A stretch of DNA of 64,000 bases from Bacillus sp. V2I10 (GCF_030817055.1 NZ_JAUSYV010000001.1:1698001-1762000); one strand, 5' to 3'; shown: positions 26,988 through 36,098, numbered from the stretch's first letter. The notes: generated from the letters alone by a model not told the origin. A program made the numbers and translations.

Positions 26988-27473
26988 TTACTTTCTTTTA
27001 ATAAATAATAAGTAAAAACCTCCAAGAATTAGCAGGACAGGCCAAAATCTCTGGATGACCTGCATCCCTTGTTCTACCCAGCCGAGCCCGTTTATAATCG
27101 AGTCAAATGAGTGGAGAAAAACGGCGAGCAGGAGTAAAATGAATCCTTGAAAATAGCCTGATTTGGTTTTTGCTGCCCGCAGCAGCATGCCGAGTCCGAT
27201 TATTAAGATAATGGCAGGTGCGTGGTCAGGCCAATTTGGAAAACGTTCAATGCTGTGAAAATGAACCCCGAGTCCCAGTAAGAGTATGCCGGGCAGGATG
27301 GCGCTGTCATCTTGATCGAAGTGACCGCCAATCAGAAACACCAGCCCAAACAGGATGAGCAATGTTTGCCAGGACTGCTGATTTTCAAACAGCTCGATTT
27401 GAAAGGTTTGCAGAAAGTAGTAAAATCCGATAGCAAGCAGGGCGAGAGCAGAGAAATTTGTCGATTTTTTCAT
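26988..27473 (-). CDS. ysxD: Small integral membrane protein (YsxD-like)
   Basis: A 161-residue, very hydrophobic protein with about four to five predicted membrane segments (for example LALLAIGFYYFLQTF, LLILFGLVFLIGG, AIILIIGLGMLL, FILLLLAVFL and FWPVLLILGGFYLLF) and a short basic C-terminus KRK. It resembles LiaI/LiaF-type membrane regions in layout. An AGAGGTGAAA site precedes the ATG on the minus strand. It is convergent with lonA-ysxC and divergent from hemA. No function can be given. Confidence 0.75.
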   Translation of the reverse strand: MKKSTNFSALALLAIGFYYFLQTFQIELFENQQSWQTLLILFGLVFLIGGHFDQDDSAILPGILLLGLGVHFHSIERFPNWPDHAPAIILIIGLGMLLRAAKTKSGYFQGFILLLLAVFLHSFDSIINGLGWVEQGMQVIQRFWPVLLILGGFYLLFIKRK

Positions 27474-27641
27474 TGATTTTCACCTCTAAATAGAACGATT
27501 TCCTTGATTGTAAGCACTTTTTTTGGTATTGTTCAAGGTGGACAAATATGTAACAGCTTTTGCTTTTAAATAGTATCATACCATAGACGAACAAGCTTTC
27601 AAGAACTGTTCACATTTAAAAAAAGAGAAAAATGCAGGTCA

Positions 27642-27658
27642 TGGTATAATGGTAATAG
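27642..27658 (+). promoter_or_regulatory. hemA promoter with an extended -10 and a degenerate PerR-like box
   Basis: An extended -10 element (TG-G-TATAAT) ends at 27650. The 15 bases 27644-27658 (GTATAATGGTAATAG) match 10 of 14 fixed positions of the 7-1-7 PerR box. PerR control of hemAXCDBL is known in B. subtilis; its presence here is a hypothesis. Confidence 0.5.
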
Positions 27659-27686
27659 TATTCTTGTATGTGGGGTGTATAGGATC

Positions 27687-29042
27687 ATGCATATTTTAGT
27701 TGTTGGCTTAAATTATAAAACTGCCCCTGTCGAAATTCGTGAAAAACTAACGTTTAACCCGAATGAGCTCGGAGATGCGATGAAAGCTCTGAAAGACAAA
27801 AAGAGCATCTTAGAGAATATCATTGTTTCGACTTGTAATCGGACAGAAATTTATACCGTTGTGGACCAGCTTCATACTGGCCGTTATTATATTAAAGCAT
27901 TTTTATCAGAGTGGTTTGGAATCGATAAAGATTCTTTTTCACCTTTTTTAACTATGTATGAAAATGATGGAGCAATCGATCATTTATTCAACGTTTCGTG
28001 CGGACTCGATTCTATGGTTCTTGGTGAAACCCAGATTCTTGGACAAGTCCGGTCAAGCTTCTTGCTTGGGCAAACGGAAGACACAATTGGAACGGTTTTT
28101 CAGCACCTATTTAAACAAGCCATTACTCTTGCCAAAAAGGCACATTCAGAAACAGATATCGGTGCAAATGCCGTTTCTGTCAGCTATGCAGCAGTTGAGC
28201 TTGCAAAGAAAATCTTTGGTGATTTATCTAATAAGCATGTTCTTATTCTCGGTGCAGGCAAAATGGGAGAGCTCGCTGTGCAGAATCTTCACGGAAGCGG
28301 TGTGCGCAAAGTGACAGTCATGAACCGTACACTTGAAAAAGCGGAGAATCTGGCGATGAAATTCAGCGGCAGTGCCAAAAGCATGAGCGAATTGCAATGT
28401 GCTCTAGTAGAAGCAGATATTTTAATCAGCTCCACAGGCTCAAAAGATTTTGTTGTGACAAAAGACATGATGGCCGGAGTTGAAAAGATGAGAAAAGGCA
28501 AACCATTGTTCATGGTTGATATTGCGGTGCCCCGTGATCTTGATCCGGGACTGGATGAGCTTGAAAGTGTCTTCTTATATGATATTGATGACCTGCAGGG
28601 AATTGTGGATGCTAATCTTCAAGAAAGACAAAAAGCAGCTGAAGAGATTGGAATTATGGTTGAAGGTGAAATTGTTGCCTTTAAACAGTGGCTCAGCACA
28701 CTTGGCGTTGTCCCAGTCATTTCCGCTCTTCGACAAAAAGCTCTTGGTATACAGGCAGAAACAATGCAAAGCCTTGAACGGAAAATGCCAAACCTGACTG
28801 ACCGTGAATTAAAACTTTTAAACAAGCATACGAAAAGCATCATCAATCAAATGCTCCGTGATCCAATCTTGAAGGTGAAAGAATTGTCTTCAGCTCCTGA
28901 TGCAGATCACACGCTTGATCTCTTCATGAAAATCTTTGATATTGAAGAAGCGGTAGAAGAGCAAAAACGAAAAGACAACTCAATTTCTTTAAGCAGCTCA
29001 AGATCACCGATTGATCAAGCAAAAGCTTCACTTCAATCGTAA
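27687..29042 (+). CDS. hemA: Glutamyl-tRNA reductase
   Basis: A 451-residue NADPH enzyme that reduces glutamyl-tRNA to glutamate-1-semialdehyde, the first step of haem synthesis. It has VGLNYKTAPVEIREKL, the catalytic Cys in STCNRTEIY (about C50), the GETQILGQV block, and the NADPH motif GAGKMGELAVQNL. A helical dimerisation domain is at the C-terminus. ATG 27687 is chosen over an upstream codon because GGGGTG fits it and relatives begin MHILVVGLNYKT. It is the first gene of hemAXCDBL. Confidence 0.96.
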   Translation: MHILVVGLNYKTAPVEIREKLTFNPNELGDAMKALKDKKSILENIIVSTCNRTEIYTVVDQLHTGRYYIKAFLSEWFGIDKDSFSPFLTMYENDGAIDHLFNVSCGLDSMVLGETQILGQVRSSFLLGQTEDTIGTVFQHLFKQAITLAKKAHSETDIGANAVSVSYAAVELAKKIFGDLSNKHVLILGAGKMGELAVQNLHGSGVRKVTVMNRTLEKAENLAMKFSGSAKSMSELQCALVEADILISSTGSKDFVVTKDMMAGVEKMRKGKPLFMVDIAVPRDLDPGLDELESVFLYDIDDLQGIVDANLQERQKAAEEIGIMVEGEIVAFKQWLSTLGVVPVISALRQKALGIQAETMQSLERKMPNLTDRELKLLNKHTKSIINQMLRDPILKVKELSSAPDADHTLDLFMKIFDIEEAVEEQKRKDNSISLSSSRSPIDQAKASLQS

Positions 29043-29060
29043 GTGAGAGGAATTTGATTT

Positions 29061-29894
29061 ATGCCAGAGATGAGTTTAACAAGAATCAATGAATTAATCA
29101 TTATTATATATGCGTTTAGCGTTCTCTTTTTTTTCATAGATTTTATTCATAACAACCGGAAGGCAAACAAGATTGCCTTCTGGTTGCTTTCTATTGTTTG
29201 GCTGCTGCAAACAATTTTTTTGTTTTATCAAATGTTTACAACCGGAAGATTTCCAATCTTAAATATTTCTGAAGGCTTGTACTTTTATTCGTGGGTGCTA
29301 GTTACACTATCAGTTGTATTAAACCGTTTTTTGAGAGTGGATTTTATTATCTTTTTTACAAATGTTTTAGGGTTTATTATGCTCTCTATTCATACATTTG
29401 CTCCTTCACAGTATGAATCGGCGGCAGTTTCGGGTCAGTTGATCTCTGAACTGCTGTTTATTCACATTACGATGGCGATTCTCTCATATGGAGCATTCAC
29501 GCTGTCATTCGTTTTTTCGCTGCTTTACTTGATTCAATTCAACCTGCTTAAAAAGAAGAAGTGGGGAAAGCAATTACTGAGAATCGATGATTTGGCAAAG
29601 CTTGATCATATGTCATATGTATTAAATGTCATTGGAGTACCGATGCTGTTATTAAGCTTAATTCTAGGGGTTATTTGGGCATATTTAAAACTTCCAAATT
29701 TCCATTGGTACGATGCAAAAGTGCTTGGATCCTTTATGATGCTTCTTGTTTATAGTTTTTATTTATACAGCCGCATTGTGAAAGAGTGGCAGGGTAAGCA
29801 GGTTGCTTACTTGAATGCAGCATCCTTTTTAATTTTATTGATTAATTTCTTTTTATTTGGAAGTTTATCCCGGTTTCATATATGGGATTCATAA
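29061..29894 (+). CDS. hemX: HemX membrane protein (CcsA/CcmC-like)
   Basis: A 277-residue integral membrane protein with about eight transmembrane helices and no signal peptide. It belongs to the cytochrome c assembly (CcsA-like) family. In B. subtilis HemX lowers the amount of HemA protein. It sits between hemA and hemC with a GAGAGGAATTT site before the ATG. Confidence 0.93.
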   Translation: MPEMSLTRINELIIIIYAFSVLFFFIDFIHNNRKANKIAFWLLSIVWLLQTIFLFYQMFTTGRFPILNISEGLYFYSWVLVTLSVVLNRFLRVDFIIFFTNVLGFIMLSIHTFAPSQYESAAVSGQLISELLFIHITMAILSYGAFTLSFVFSLLYLIQFNLLKKKKWGKQLLRIDDLAKLDHMSYVLNVIGVPMLLLSLILGVIWAYLKLPNFHWYDAKVLGSFMMLLVYSFYLYSRIVKEWQGKQVAYLNAASFLILLINFFLFGSLSRFHIWDS

Positions 29895-29936
29895 TAAATG
29901 CACCATACATCAGGCTGAAAGTTGGAGGTACTCATT

Positions 29937-30869
29937 ATGCGGAAAATAATTGTAGGTTCTAGACGCAGCAAATTGGCTTTAACTCAAACGAACTGGGTGA
30001 TCGATCAGTTAAAAAACATAGGGCTGCCTTTTGATTTTGAAGTGCGTGAAATTGTGACAAAGGGCGATCAGATATTAGATGTGACGCTGTCAAAGGTTGG
30101 CGGAAAAGGTCTTTTTGTCAAAGAAATTGAGCAAGCCATGCTTGACGGGGAAATTGATATGGCAGTACATAGCATGAAAGATATGCCCGCTGTATTACCA
30201 GACGGGCTGACAATCGGCTGCATTCCTTTCCGTGAGGATCCAAGAGATGCGTTCATTTCAAAAAACCATGTAAAACTTTCAGAGCTTCCTGACGGCGCAA
30301 TTGTTGGTACAAGCAGTTTAAGAAGAAGCGCACAGCTGCTTGCGATGAGACCGGATCTTGAGATTAAGTGGATTCGGGGAAATATTGATACACGTCTAGC
30401 AAAGCTTCAGCATGAAGAATATGACGCTATCATTTTAGCTGCAGCTGGTTTGGCCAGAATGGGTTGGAGTCAGGATGTTGTAACAGAATTCTTAGATGCA
30501 AATGATTGTGTACCAGCAGTTGGACAAGGTGCACTTTCAATTGAATGCAGAGAAGATGATCACGAACTGCTTGAACTCTTGTCTCATTTTACGGATGAAG
30601 CAACAAAGCTCGCTGTTCAGGCAGAGAGAACATTCCTCCACGTCATGGAAGGCGGATGTCAGGTTCCGATTGCAGGCTATGCTACAGTTGCTTTTGATAA
30701 CGAAATCTCTCTTACTGCGTTAATTGCCTCACCTGATGGAAAAGAGATTTATAAAGAAAGAATCGTTGGAAAAGATCCAGAGGCTATCGGCAAAGAAGTA
30801 TCGGACCGCCTGATCCGGCAGGGGGCAAAAGCCTTGATTGACCGAGTGAAAGAGGAGCTTGATCTATAA
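29937..30869 (+). CDS. hemC: Porphobilinogen deaminase (hydroxymethylbilane synthase)
   Basis: A 310-residue enzyme that polymerises four porphobilinogens. It shows VGSRRSKLALTQTNWV, the HSMKDMP active-site segment, GTSSLRRSAQLL, and the dipyrromethane-binding Cys in MEGGCQVPIAGYA (about 241). The start is ATG 29937, 7 bases after GGAGGT. The stop overlaps hemD by one base. Confidence 0.96.
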   Translation: MRKIIVGSRRSKLALTQTNWVIDQLKNIGLPFDFEVREIVTKGDQILDVTLSKVGGKGLFVKEIEQAMLDGEIDMAVHSMKDMPAVLPDGLTIGCIPFREDPRDAFISKNHVKLSELPDGAIVGTSSLRRSAQLLAMRPDLEIKWIRGNIDTRLAKLQHEEYDAIILAAAGLARMGWSQDVVTEFLDANDCVPAVGQGALSIECREDDHELLELLSHFTDEATKLAVQAERTFLHVMEGGCQVPIAGYATVAFDNEISLTALIASPDGKEIYKERIVGKDPEAIGKEVSDRLIRQGAKALIDRVKEELDL

Positions 30870-31654
30870 TGGCTCCTGACCTCTCCGGGAAGAAAATTTT
30901 AATTACGAGAGAGCATACACAGGCGACCACATTTGCCGAGAAAATTAAAAAGGCCGGCGGAGTTCCCATTGTTTCCCCGCTTATCCGTTTTGAAAAGGCA
31001 AAGAATGAAAAGCAAATCCATGAGATCATAGACAGCATCAGACCGAAGGACTGTCTTGTTTTTACAAGCACAAATGGTGTTGCTTACTTTTTTGACTTTC
31101 TGACAGAACATAAAATACATATAAGCAAATTATCAGAATGCACCTTTGCGGCAGTCGGCAGAAAAACAAAGAAATTAATAGAAGACAGAGGCTTCCCGGT
31201 TACCATCATTCCAAAAGAATATGTAGCTGAGCAATTAGCAGAGGAAATTGCAGCTAAGACTAGTACCGCACAGCATATTTTTTTGTTCAGGGGAAATCTG
31301 GCCCGTGAAATATTAATCAGGGAGCTTACTCAGAAGGGCTTCTCCGTGACAGATGCAGCGCTGTATGAAACAATACATAATATAAATGACGGACAAACAA
31401 TCGAGCGTTTACTGAAGCAAAATGAGCTCGATTATATCACATTTACAAGCTCATCAACCGTAGATGGTTTTATGAAAGTGATGAAAAACAGGGATCTGGA
31501 TTCGCTGTTATCTGGGGTTACTTTGGTAAGCATCGGACCAATCACGCACCAGACCCTGTCCAATTACGGATTTAAGGGGATTGTTTGTAATATATACACA
31601 ATCGATGCCATGATAAATAGAATGAAAACTCATATTCAATCTGAAAGGAAATGA
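30869..31654 (+). CDS. hemD: Uroporphyrinogen-III synthase
   Basis: A 261-residue HemD-fold protein; it closes hydroxymethylbilane to uroporphyrinogen III with ring D inversion. The sequence is poorly conserved in this family but shows LVFTSTNGVAYFF and YITFTSSSTVDGFM, plus VSIGPITHQTL near the end. The position between hemC and hemB makes the call secure. Confidence 0.93.
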   Translation: MAPDLSGKKILITREHTQATTFAEKIKKAGGVPIVSPLIRFEKAKNEKQIHEIIDSIRPKDCLVFTSTNGVAYFFDFLTEHKIHISKLSECTFAAVGRKTKKLIEDRGFPVTIIPKEYVAEQLAEEIAAKTSTAQHIFLFRGNLAREILIRELTQKGFSVTDAALYETIHNINDGQTIERLLKQNELDYITFTSSSTVDGFMKVMKNRDLDSLLSGVTLVSIGPITHQTLSNYGFKGIVCNIYTIDAMINRMKTHIQSERK

Positions 31655-31660
31655 ATAACT

Positions 31661-32641
31661 ATGGATCTTCAATTTACAAGACACCGCAGACTCCGCACCA
31701 CAAGCAGCATGAGATCAATTGTCCGTGAAACTCACTTGCATGCTGAAGACTTCATCTATCCAATCTTTGTAGTAGAGGGAGAAAAGAAGAGAAATGAAGT
31801 AAAATCAATGCCGGGGGTTGAACAGATTTCACTTGATTATTTGAACGCAGAAATGCAGGAAGTATCTGATCTGGGGATTAAATCGGTTATCGTGTTTGGT
31901 GTTCCTGATGAAAAGGACGAGGTCGGTTCACAAGCCTATCATGATCACGGGATTGTTCAGAGAGCGATTACTCAAATTAAAGAAAACTTCCCCGATTTGG
32001 TTGTCATCGCCGATACTTGTTTATGTCAGTTCACTGACCACGGGCATTGCGGCATTGTCAAAGAAGGCAAAATATTAAATGACCCTACACTTGATTTGCT
32101 TGCACGTACAGCCGTAAGCCAGGCAAAAGCAGGGGCTGACATTATCGCACCATCTAACATGATGGATGGATTTGTAGCGGCAATCCGCCACGGATTAGAC
32201 GAAGCAGGCTTTGAAGATGTGCCGGTTATGTCATATGGAATCAAATATTCAAGTGCCTTTTACGGCCCATTCCGCGATGCTGCCCACAGCACACCGCAAT
32301 TTGGCGATCGCAAAACGTACCAAATGGATCCTGCTAACCGCATGGAAGCTCTCAGAGAAGCAGAATCCGATTTAATGGAAGGCGCTGACTTTTTAATTGT
32401 GAAGCCTGCTTTATCGTATCTTGATATTATCCGTGATGTAAAAAACAACTTCAATGTTCCAATCGTTGCTTATAATGTAAGCGGAGAATATGCCATGATC
32501 AAAGCGGCTGCACAAAATGGCTGGGTTGATGAAAAAGCGATCGTGATGGAAATGATGATCAGCATGAAACGCGCGGGCGTTGATATGATTTTGACATATC
32601 ACGCAAAAGATGCTGCCCGCTGGCTTTTGGAACAACACTAA
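31661..32641 (+). CDS. hemB: Porphobilinogen synthase (delta-aminolevulinic acid dehydratase)
   Basis: A 326-residue enzyme that condenses two 5-aminolevulinates. The zinc site is DTCLCQFTDHGHCG (about 121-134). The two active-site lysines are in YGIKYSSAFYGPFR and LIVKPALSYLDI. An AAGGAAATGAATA site precedes the ATG. Confidence 0.96.
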   Translation: MDLQFTRHRRLRTTSSMRSIVRETHLHAEDFIYPIFVVEGEKKRNEVKSMPGVEQISLDYLNAEMQEVSDLGIKSVIVFGVPDEKDEVGSQAYHDHGIVQRAITQIKENFPDLVVIADTCLCQFTDHGHCGIVKEGKILNDPTLDLLARTAVSQAKAGADIIAPSNMMDGFVAAIRHGLDEAGFEDVPVMSYGIKYSSAFYGPFRDAAHSTPQFGDRKTYQMDPANRMEALREAESDLMEGADFLIVKPALSYLDIIRDVKNNFNVPIVAYNVSGEYAMIKAAAQNGWVDEKAIVMEMMISMKRAGVDMILTYHAKDAARWLLEQH

Positions 32642-32659
32642 TCGTAAGGGAGAATACTT

Positions 32660-33946
32660 ATGCGCAATTATGAAAAATCAAAGCAGGCATTTAAAGAAGC
32701 GCAAGGTTTAATGCCAGGCGGTGTAAACAGCCCGGTGCGCGCATTTAAATCGGTTGCGATGGATCCAATCTTCATGGAACGCGGAAAAGGCTCCAAGATT
32801 TATGATATCGATGGAAACGAATATATTGATTATGTTTTATCATGGGGACCGCTTATTTTAGGACATACAAATGATGAAGTGGTTGAAGCGATAAAAAAGG
32901 TGACGGAATCCGGCACAAGCTTCGGTGCTCCTACATTAATTGAAAATGAACTGGCAAAGCTTGTGATCGACCGCGTCCCTTCAATTGAAGTGATTCGCAT
33001 GGTAAGCTCAGGAACAGAAGCAACAATGAGTGCATTGCGCCTTGCACGCGGTTTTACCGGACGAAACAAAATTCTCAAATTTGAAGGCTGCTACCACGGG
33101 CATGGTGATTCTTTATTAATCAAAGCAGGGTCAGGTGTTGCAACACTCGGTCTGCCGGACAGTCCCGGGGTACCGGAGGGGATTGCGAAAAACACGATCA
33201 CGGTTCCTTACAATGATTTGGAAAGCGTCAAATACGCATTTGAACAATTCGGAGACGATATTGCAGGTGTGATTGTCGAACCTGTAGCAGGAAATATGGG
33301 GGTCGTGCCGCCGCTTCAAGGATTCTTGGAAAACCTGAGAGAAATCACAACTCAATACGGATCTTTGCTTATTTTTGATGAAGTGATGACGGGGTTCCGT
33401 GTTGATTATGGCTGTGCACAGGGCTACTTCGGTGTAACGCCTGATATTACATGTCTCGGAAAAGTCATTGGCGGAGGATTGCCTGTTGGAGCGTACGGCG
33501 GGCGTGCAGACATTATGAAGCAGATAGCTCCAAGCGGACCAATTTATCAGGCAGGTACCTTATCCGGAAATCCGCTTGCTATGACTGCAGGATATGCAAC
33601 TTTAAAACAGCTGACACCAGATTCTTATAAAGAGTTTGGCCGCAAAGCAGATATACTCGAAGAAGGCTTAACGGCTGCAGCGAAAAAGCATGATATTCCT
33701 ATCACATTCAACAGAGCAGGCTCAATGATTGGTTTCTTTTTTACGAATGAAAAAGTAACAAATTTTGAGACTGCGAAAACATCTAATTTAGACTTTTTCT
33801 CGAAATTCTACCGCGAAATGGCAAATGAAGGTGTCTTCCTTCCGCCTTCTCAATTTGAAGGTCTATTCTTATCTACAGCCCATACAGATGAAGATTTGAA
33901 TAAAACCATTGATGCCGCAGAAAAAGCTTTTTCTAAATTAAAGTAA
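32660..33946 (+). CDS. hemL: Glutamate-1-semialdehyde 2,1-aminomutase
   Basis: A 428-residue class III PLP enzyme making 5-aminolevulinate. MPGGVNSPVRAF is at the N-terminus; FDEVMTGFRV and the PLP-binding lysine in CLGKVIGGGLPVGAYGG (about K268) follow, and AGTLSGNPLAM closes the active site. It is the last gene of the hem operon, followed by a very strong terminator. Confidence 0.96.
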   Translation: MRNYEKSKQAFKEAQGLMPGGVNSPVRAFKSVAMDPIFMERGKGSKIYDIDGNEYIDYVLSWGPLILGHTNDEVVEAIKKVTESGTSFGAPTLIENELAKLVIDRVPSIEVIRMVSSGTEATMSALRLARGFTGRNKILKFEGCYHGHGDSLLIKAGSGVATLGLPDSPGVPEGIAKNTITVPYNDLESVKYAFEQFGDDIAGVIVEPVAGNMGVVPPLQGFLENLREITTQYGSLLIFDEVMTGFRVDYGCAQGYFGVTPDITCLGKVIGGGLPVGAYGGRADIMKQIAPSGPIYQAGTLSGNPLAMTAGYATLKQLTPDSYKEFGRKADILEEGLTAAAKKHDIPITFNRAGSMIGFFFTNEKVTNFETAKTSNLDFFSKFYREMANEGVFLPPSQFEGLFLSTAHTDEDLNKTIDAAEKAFSKLK

Positions 33947-34002
33947 GTAAGTGAAACCTCTGAAGAAGACATAGTGTTTGCTTAGAGGTGAAATAAAAAT
34001 AT

Positions 34003-34047
34003 AATGCACACTTCATTTCAAATATGAAATGAAGTGTGCATTTTTAA
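34003..34047 (+). terminator. Terminator of the hem operon
   Basis: An 18-bp perfect stem (34003-34020 with 34025-34042) around a 4-base loop, with a T run. Confidence 0.93.
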
Positions 34048-34340
34048 TTTGATTTCAAACTCTCATGGTAAATCACAATGCTATAACTTAGAAGACAAAA
34101 TCAAGAATTCAGTGCCATATGCAGGAATTTATGATTTCTCGATTTATTTGTAAGATGTCTAGCAAGGTACTTTGTAAGTAGGGTTGAACGGAGGGTGCTT
34201 TACCGAAAGGCGGATAATAAAAGGATAATTGGCTTGGAGAAAAACTCCGAGCCATTTTTTATGAAATTTAAATTTACTTGCCAACTTACTTTTTGCCCCT
34301 CACAAGTGAAGCCGTTAAGAAAATGTGAAGGGGGTTGTTT
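34048..34340 (+). other. Gene-free region with an orphan hairpin
   Basis: No protein gene is supported. GGCTTGGAG pairs with CTCCGAGCC (one G-U) and is followed by T6 at 34252-34257, which looks like an intrinsic terminator although the hem operon has already ended. A second weaker stem (CCCCTCAC with GTGAAGGGG, about 34296-34335) precedes a T-rich stretch. A short plus-strand RNA is possible; no promoter was found. Confidence 0.4.
34228..34260 (+). terminator. Orphan intrinsic terminator
   Basis: A 9-bp stem with one G-U and a 5-base A-rich loop, followed by six T. No plus-strand gene ends here. Confidence 0.65.
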
Positions 34341-34508
34341 TTATTTCTCTTTATAGCCGGATTTCCGGCTTAACCACTTGCTTGAAAAAATAATGATGAG
34401 ACCGATTAAGCCGACTGCAGCCATCAGCCAGTCATCGACAATATTGAACCATAATGGGATTTGAAGTAAAAAGATCAAACCAATAAGAATAAAAAATAAG
34501 GGTTTCAT
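34341..34508 (-). CDS. Small two-helix membrane protein (55 residues)
   Basis: On the minus strand an ATG at 34508 follows ACAGGAGATTCT and opens a 55-codon frame beginning MKPLFFILIGLIFLLQIP. Two hydrophobic helices (about 3-17 and 28-42) are separated by a turn with WFNIVDDW, and the tail is basic (KWLSRKSGYKEK), typical of a small inner membrane protein. The good binding site and coherent membrane layout support a real gene. I do not recognise the family. Confidence 0.65.
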   Translation of the reverse strand: MKPLFFILIGLIFLLQIPLWFNIVDDWLMAAVGLIGLIIIFSSKWLSRKSGYKEK

Positions 34509-34544
34509 AGAATCTCCTGTGTTTTTTCCTTTAGTATAGCAGGT

Positions 34545-34590
34545 ATCTCAAAAAATAAAAAAGAGAACCGGCTTTGGCCCGACTCTCTTT
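34545..34590 (-). terminator. Terminator of the CsbD-like gene
   Basis: Read on the minus strand, AAAGAGA pairs with TCTCTTT with an inner CGG/CCG pair, followed by a long T-rich run. Confidence 0.8.
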
Positions 34591-34597
34591 ATGTACA

Positions 34598-34786
34598 TTA
34601 ATAACGGTATGAATCATCCTTCGCTTTTCCTGCGCTTTCTTGGATGTTGCCTTTCAGCTTATCTTTTTTGCCTTCCCGCTGCATGTTCGGATTGTCTGCT
34701 GCATTGCCGATCTGGTCATTCACTTCACCTTTGGCCTGGTTTACCTTGCCTTTAATTTTATCGCTTAAACCTTGATCTTTTGACAT
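34598..34786 (-). CDS. CsbD family stress protein
   Basis: A 62-residue very hydrophilic protein, MSKDQGLSDKIKGKVNQAKG..., with the CsbD repeat-like pattern of Lys/Gly/Ala/Asp. CsbD proteins are general-stress proteins of unknown activity, often sigma-B dependent in Bacillus. An AAAGGAGTGATC site precedes the ATG. No clear sigma-B promoter was found upstream. It is divergent from spoVID. Confidence 0.85.
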   Translation of the reverse strand: MSKDQGLSDKIKGKVNQAKGEVNDQIGNAADNPNMQREGKKDKLKGNIQESAGKAKDDSYRY

Positions 34787-34925
34787 TGCAGATCACTCCT
34801 TTGTTTATGGTACAGACTATTTTTCCGGTCAGCGGTCAGTTGAAACACTGACTAAAAGAAAGCATAAATGAACATTTAACCATTCAATATCCCCTGTTAG
34901 AAATAAGTCGTATTCTAAAAATCAC

Positions 34926-34954
34926 TCATAATCTTTGAATCTGGAACATAAACC
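34926..34954 (+). promoter_or_regulatory. Sigma-E type promoter of spoVID
   Basis: TCATAAT (34926-34932), 14 bases, CATAAACC (34947-34954) agree well with kmATATT-N14-CATACAHT. spoVID is a sigma-E gene in B. subtilis. Confidence 0.6.
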
Positions 34955-35003
34955 TTTAATGTCATAGCTTATTTGGTTAGGCCATTGAAAGGAGGAGTTC
35001 AAG

Positions 35004-36089
35004 TTGTCACAGGATCAACAATCATCATTACGGTTTTCTGTTGAAGAATCCGTTTGGTTTCAAAAGGGACAGGAAGTAGGTGAGCTGTTATCCATCTCAT
35101 TAGATCCAGACATCACCATCCAGGAATTTGACCAGTACATCTCCATTCGGGGTGCACTGCAGTTAATGGGTGAGTACAAAATAGATGAGGATTATAATGA
35201 AGAGGAATTTGAATATGCCAATCTCCGGTTTGTAAACAGTGTTGAAACCCGGGAGGATGATGGCATATCACAGCTTGTTCACCGGTTCCCAGTGGATATT
35301 ACGATCCCAAGAAATAGAATTGGAGATTTAGAAGAAGTATATGTGACGATTGAATCGTTTGATTATGATCTATCTGAAAGCAGAAATCTGAAGCTTGTTG
35401 CAGATTTAGAAATAAGCGGAATTTCAAGTCAGGATTCATTTGAAGAAGTTCAGGAAGAGGAAGAGCACATATATAATCACTCATCTGAAGAAGAGCTTGA
35501 GCCGCTGTACCGTTCATCTCAGGCTTTGCTCCATGAAGAGGAGACTCAGGAAGCAAATTCAGAAAGCTATGATGCTGTACTTGCTGAGATCAGCGACACT
35601 CGTGAAAAAGAAGAGGTTTATCAGCCTTTTGATGTAGAAGTCAGAAAGCAGGCAATAGAAGAAGATGTAGAAGTCAGAAAGCAGGCAATAGAAGAAGATG
35701 TAGAAGTCAGAAAGCAAGCAATAGAAGAAATCGCACAGCCTGAAATTCATTATAGTGCAGGAAGGCCAGCAGAAGCAGATTTCGAAGAATCTTACTCAGC
35801 ACCGCCTAAACAAAGTCCAAAAAGCCGAAAAGAAGAAGCGAAAAAACAGGAGCAGCCGAAGGAAACTGAAAACTCTCTGTATTTAACAAAGCTTTTTGGC
35901 CGTGAAGATGAAGAGGAGTTTTCAAAACTGAAAATCTGCATTGTTCAGCAAGGGGATACAATTGACAGCATATGCGGCCGTTATAATATCACGGTCCAGC
36001 AGCTGCACAGGGTGAATCAATTCAGCTCAACTGCTGATGTGCATGAAGGGCAGACTTTATATATTCCGGTTTATGCAAACACGCATTAA
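35004..36089 (+). CDS. spoVID: Spore coat morphogenetic protein SpoVID
   Basis: A 361-residue mother-cell protein that drives encasement of the spore by coat proteins. An N-terminal SpoVID domain (about 8-150, starting LRFSVEESVWFQKGQEV) and an acidic middle precede a C-terminal LysM domain (about 310-357: VQQGDTIDSICGRYNITVQQLHRVNQ). The middle contains three tandem 11-residue repeats (DVEVRKQAIEE). The start is TTG 35004 after AAGGAGGAG. A sigma-E type promoter lies upstream. Confidence 0.94.
   Translation: MSQDQQSSLRFSVEESVWFQKGQEVGELLSISLDPDITIQEFDQYISIRGALQLMGEYKIDEDYNEEEFEYANLRFVNSVETREDDGISQLVHRFPVDITIPRNRIGDLEEVYVTIESFDYDLSESRNLKLVADLEISGISSQDSFEEVQEEEEHIYNHSSEEELEPLYRSSQALLHEEETQEANSESYDAVLAEISDTREKEEVYQPFDVEVRKQAIEEDVEVRKQAIEEDVEVRKQAIEEIAQPEIHYSAGRPAEADFEESYSAPPKQSPKSRKEEAKKQEQPKETENSLYLTKLFGREDEEEFSKLKICIVQQGDTIDSICGRYNITVQQLHRVNQFSSTADVHEGQTLYIPVYANTH
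35631..35729 (+). repeat. 33-bp tandem repeat, three units, inside spoVID
   Basis: Units 35631-35663, 35664-35696 and 35697-35729 are identical except for one base in the third. They encode DVEVRKQAIEE three times and keep the frame. Confidence 0.95.
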
Positions 36090-36098
36090 GATGGACAG

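Noticed and set aside
34787..34925. A sigma-B promoter for the CsbD-like gene
   Set aside because: GTTTCA with GGAAAA at 14 bases on the minus strand is a poor match to GTTTAA/GGGTAT.
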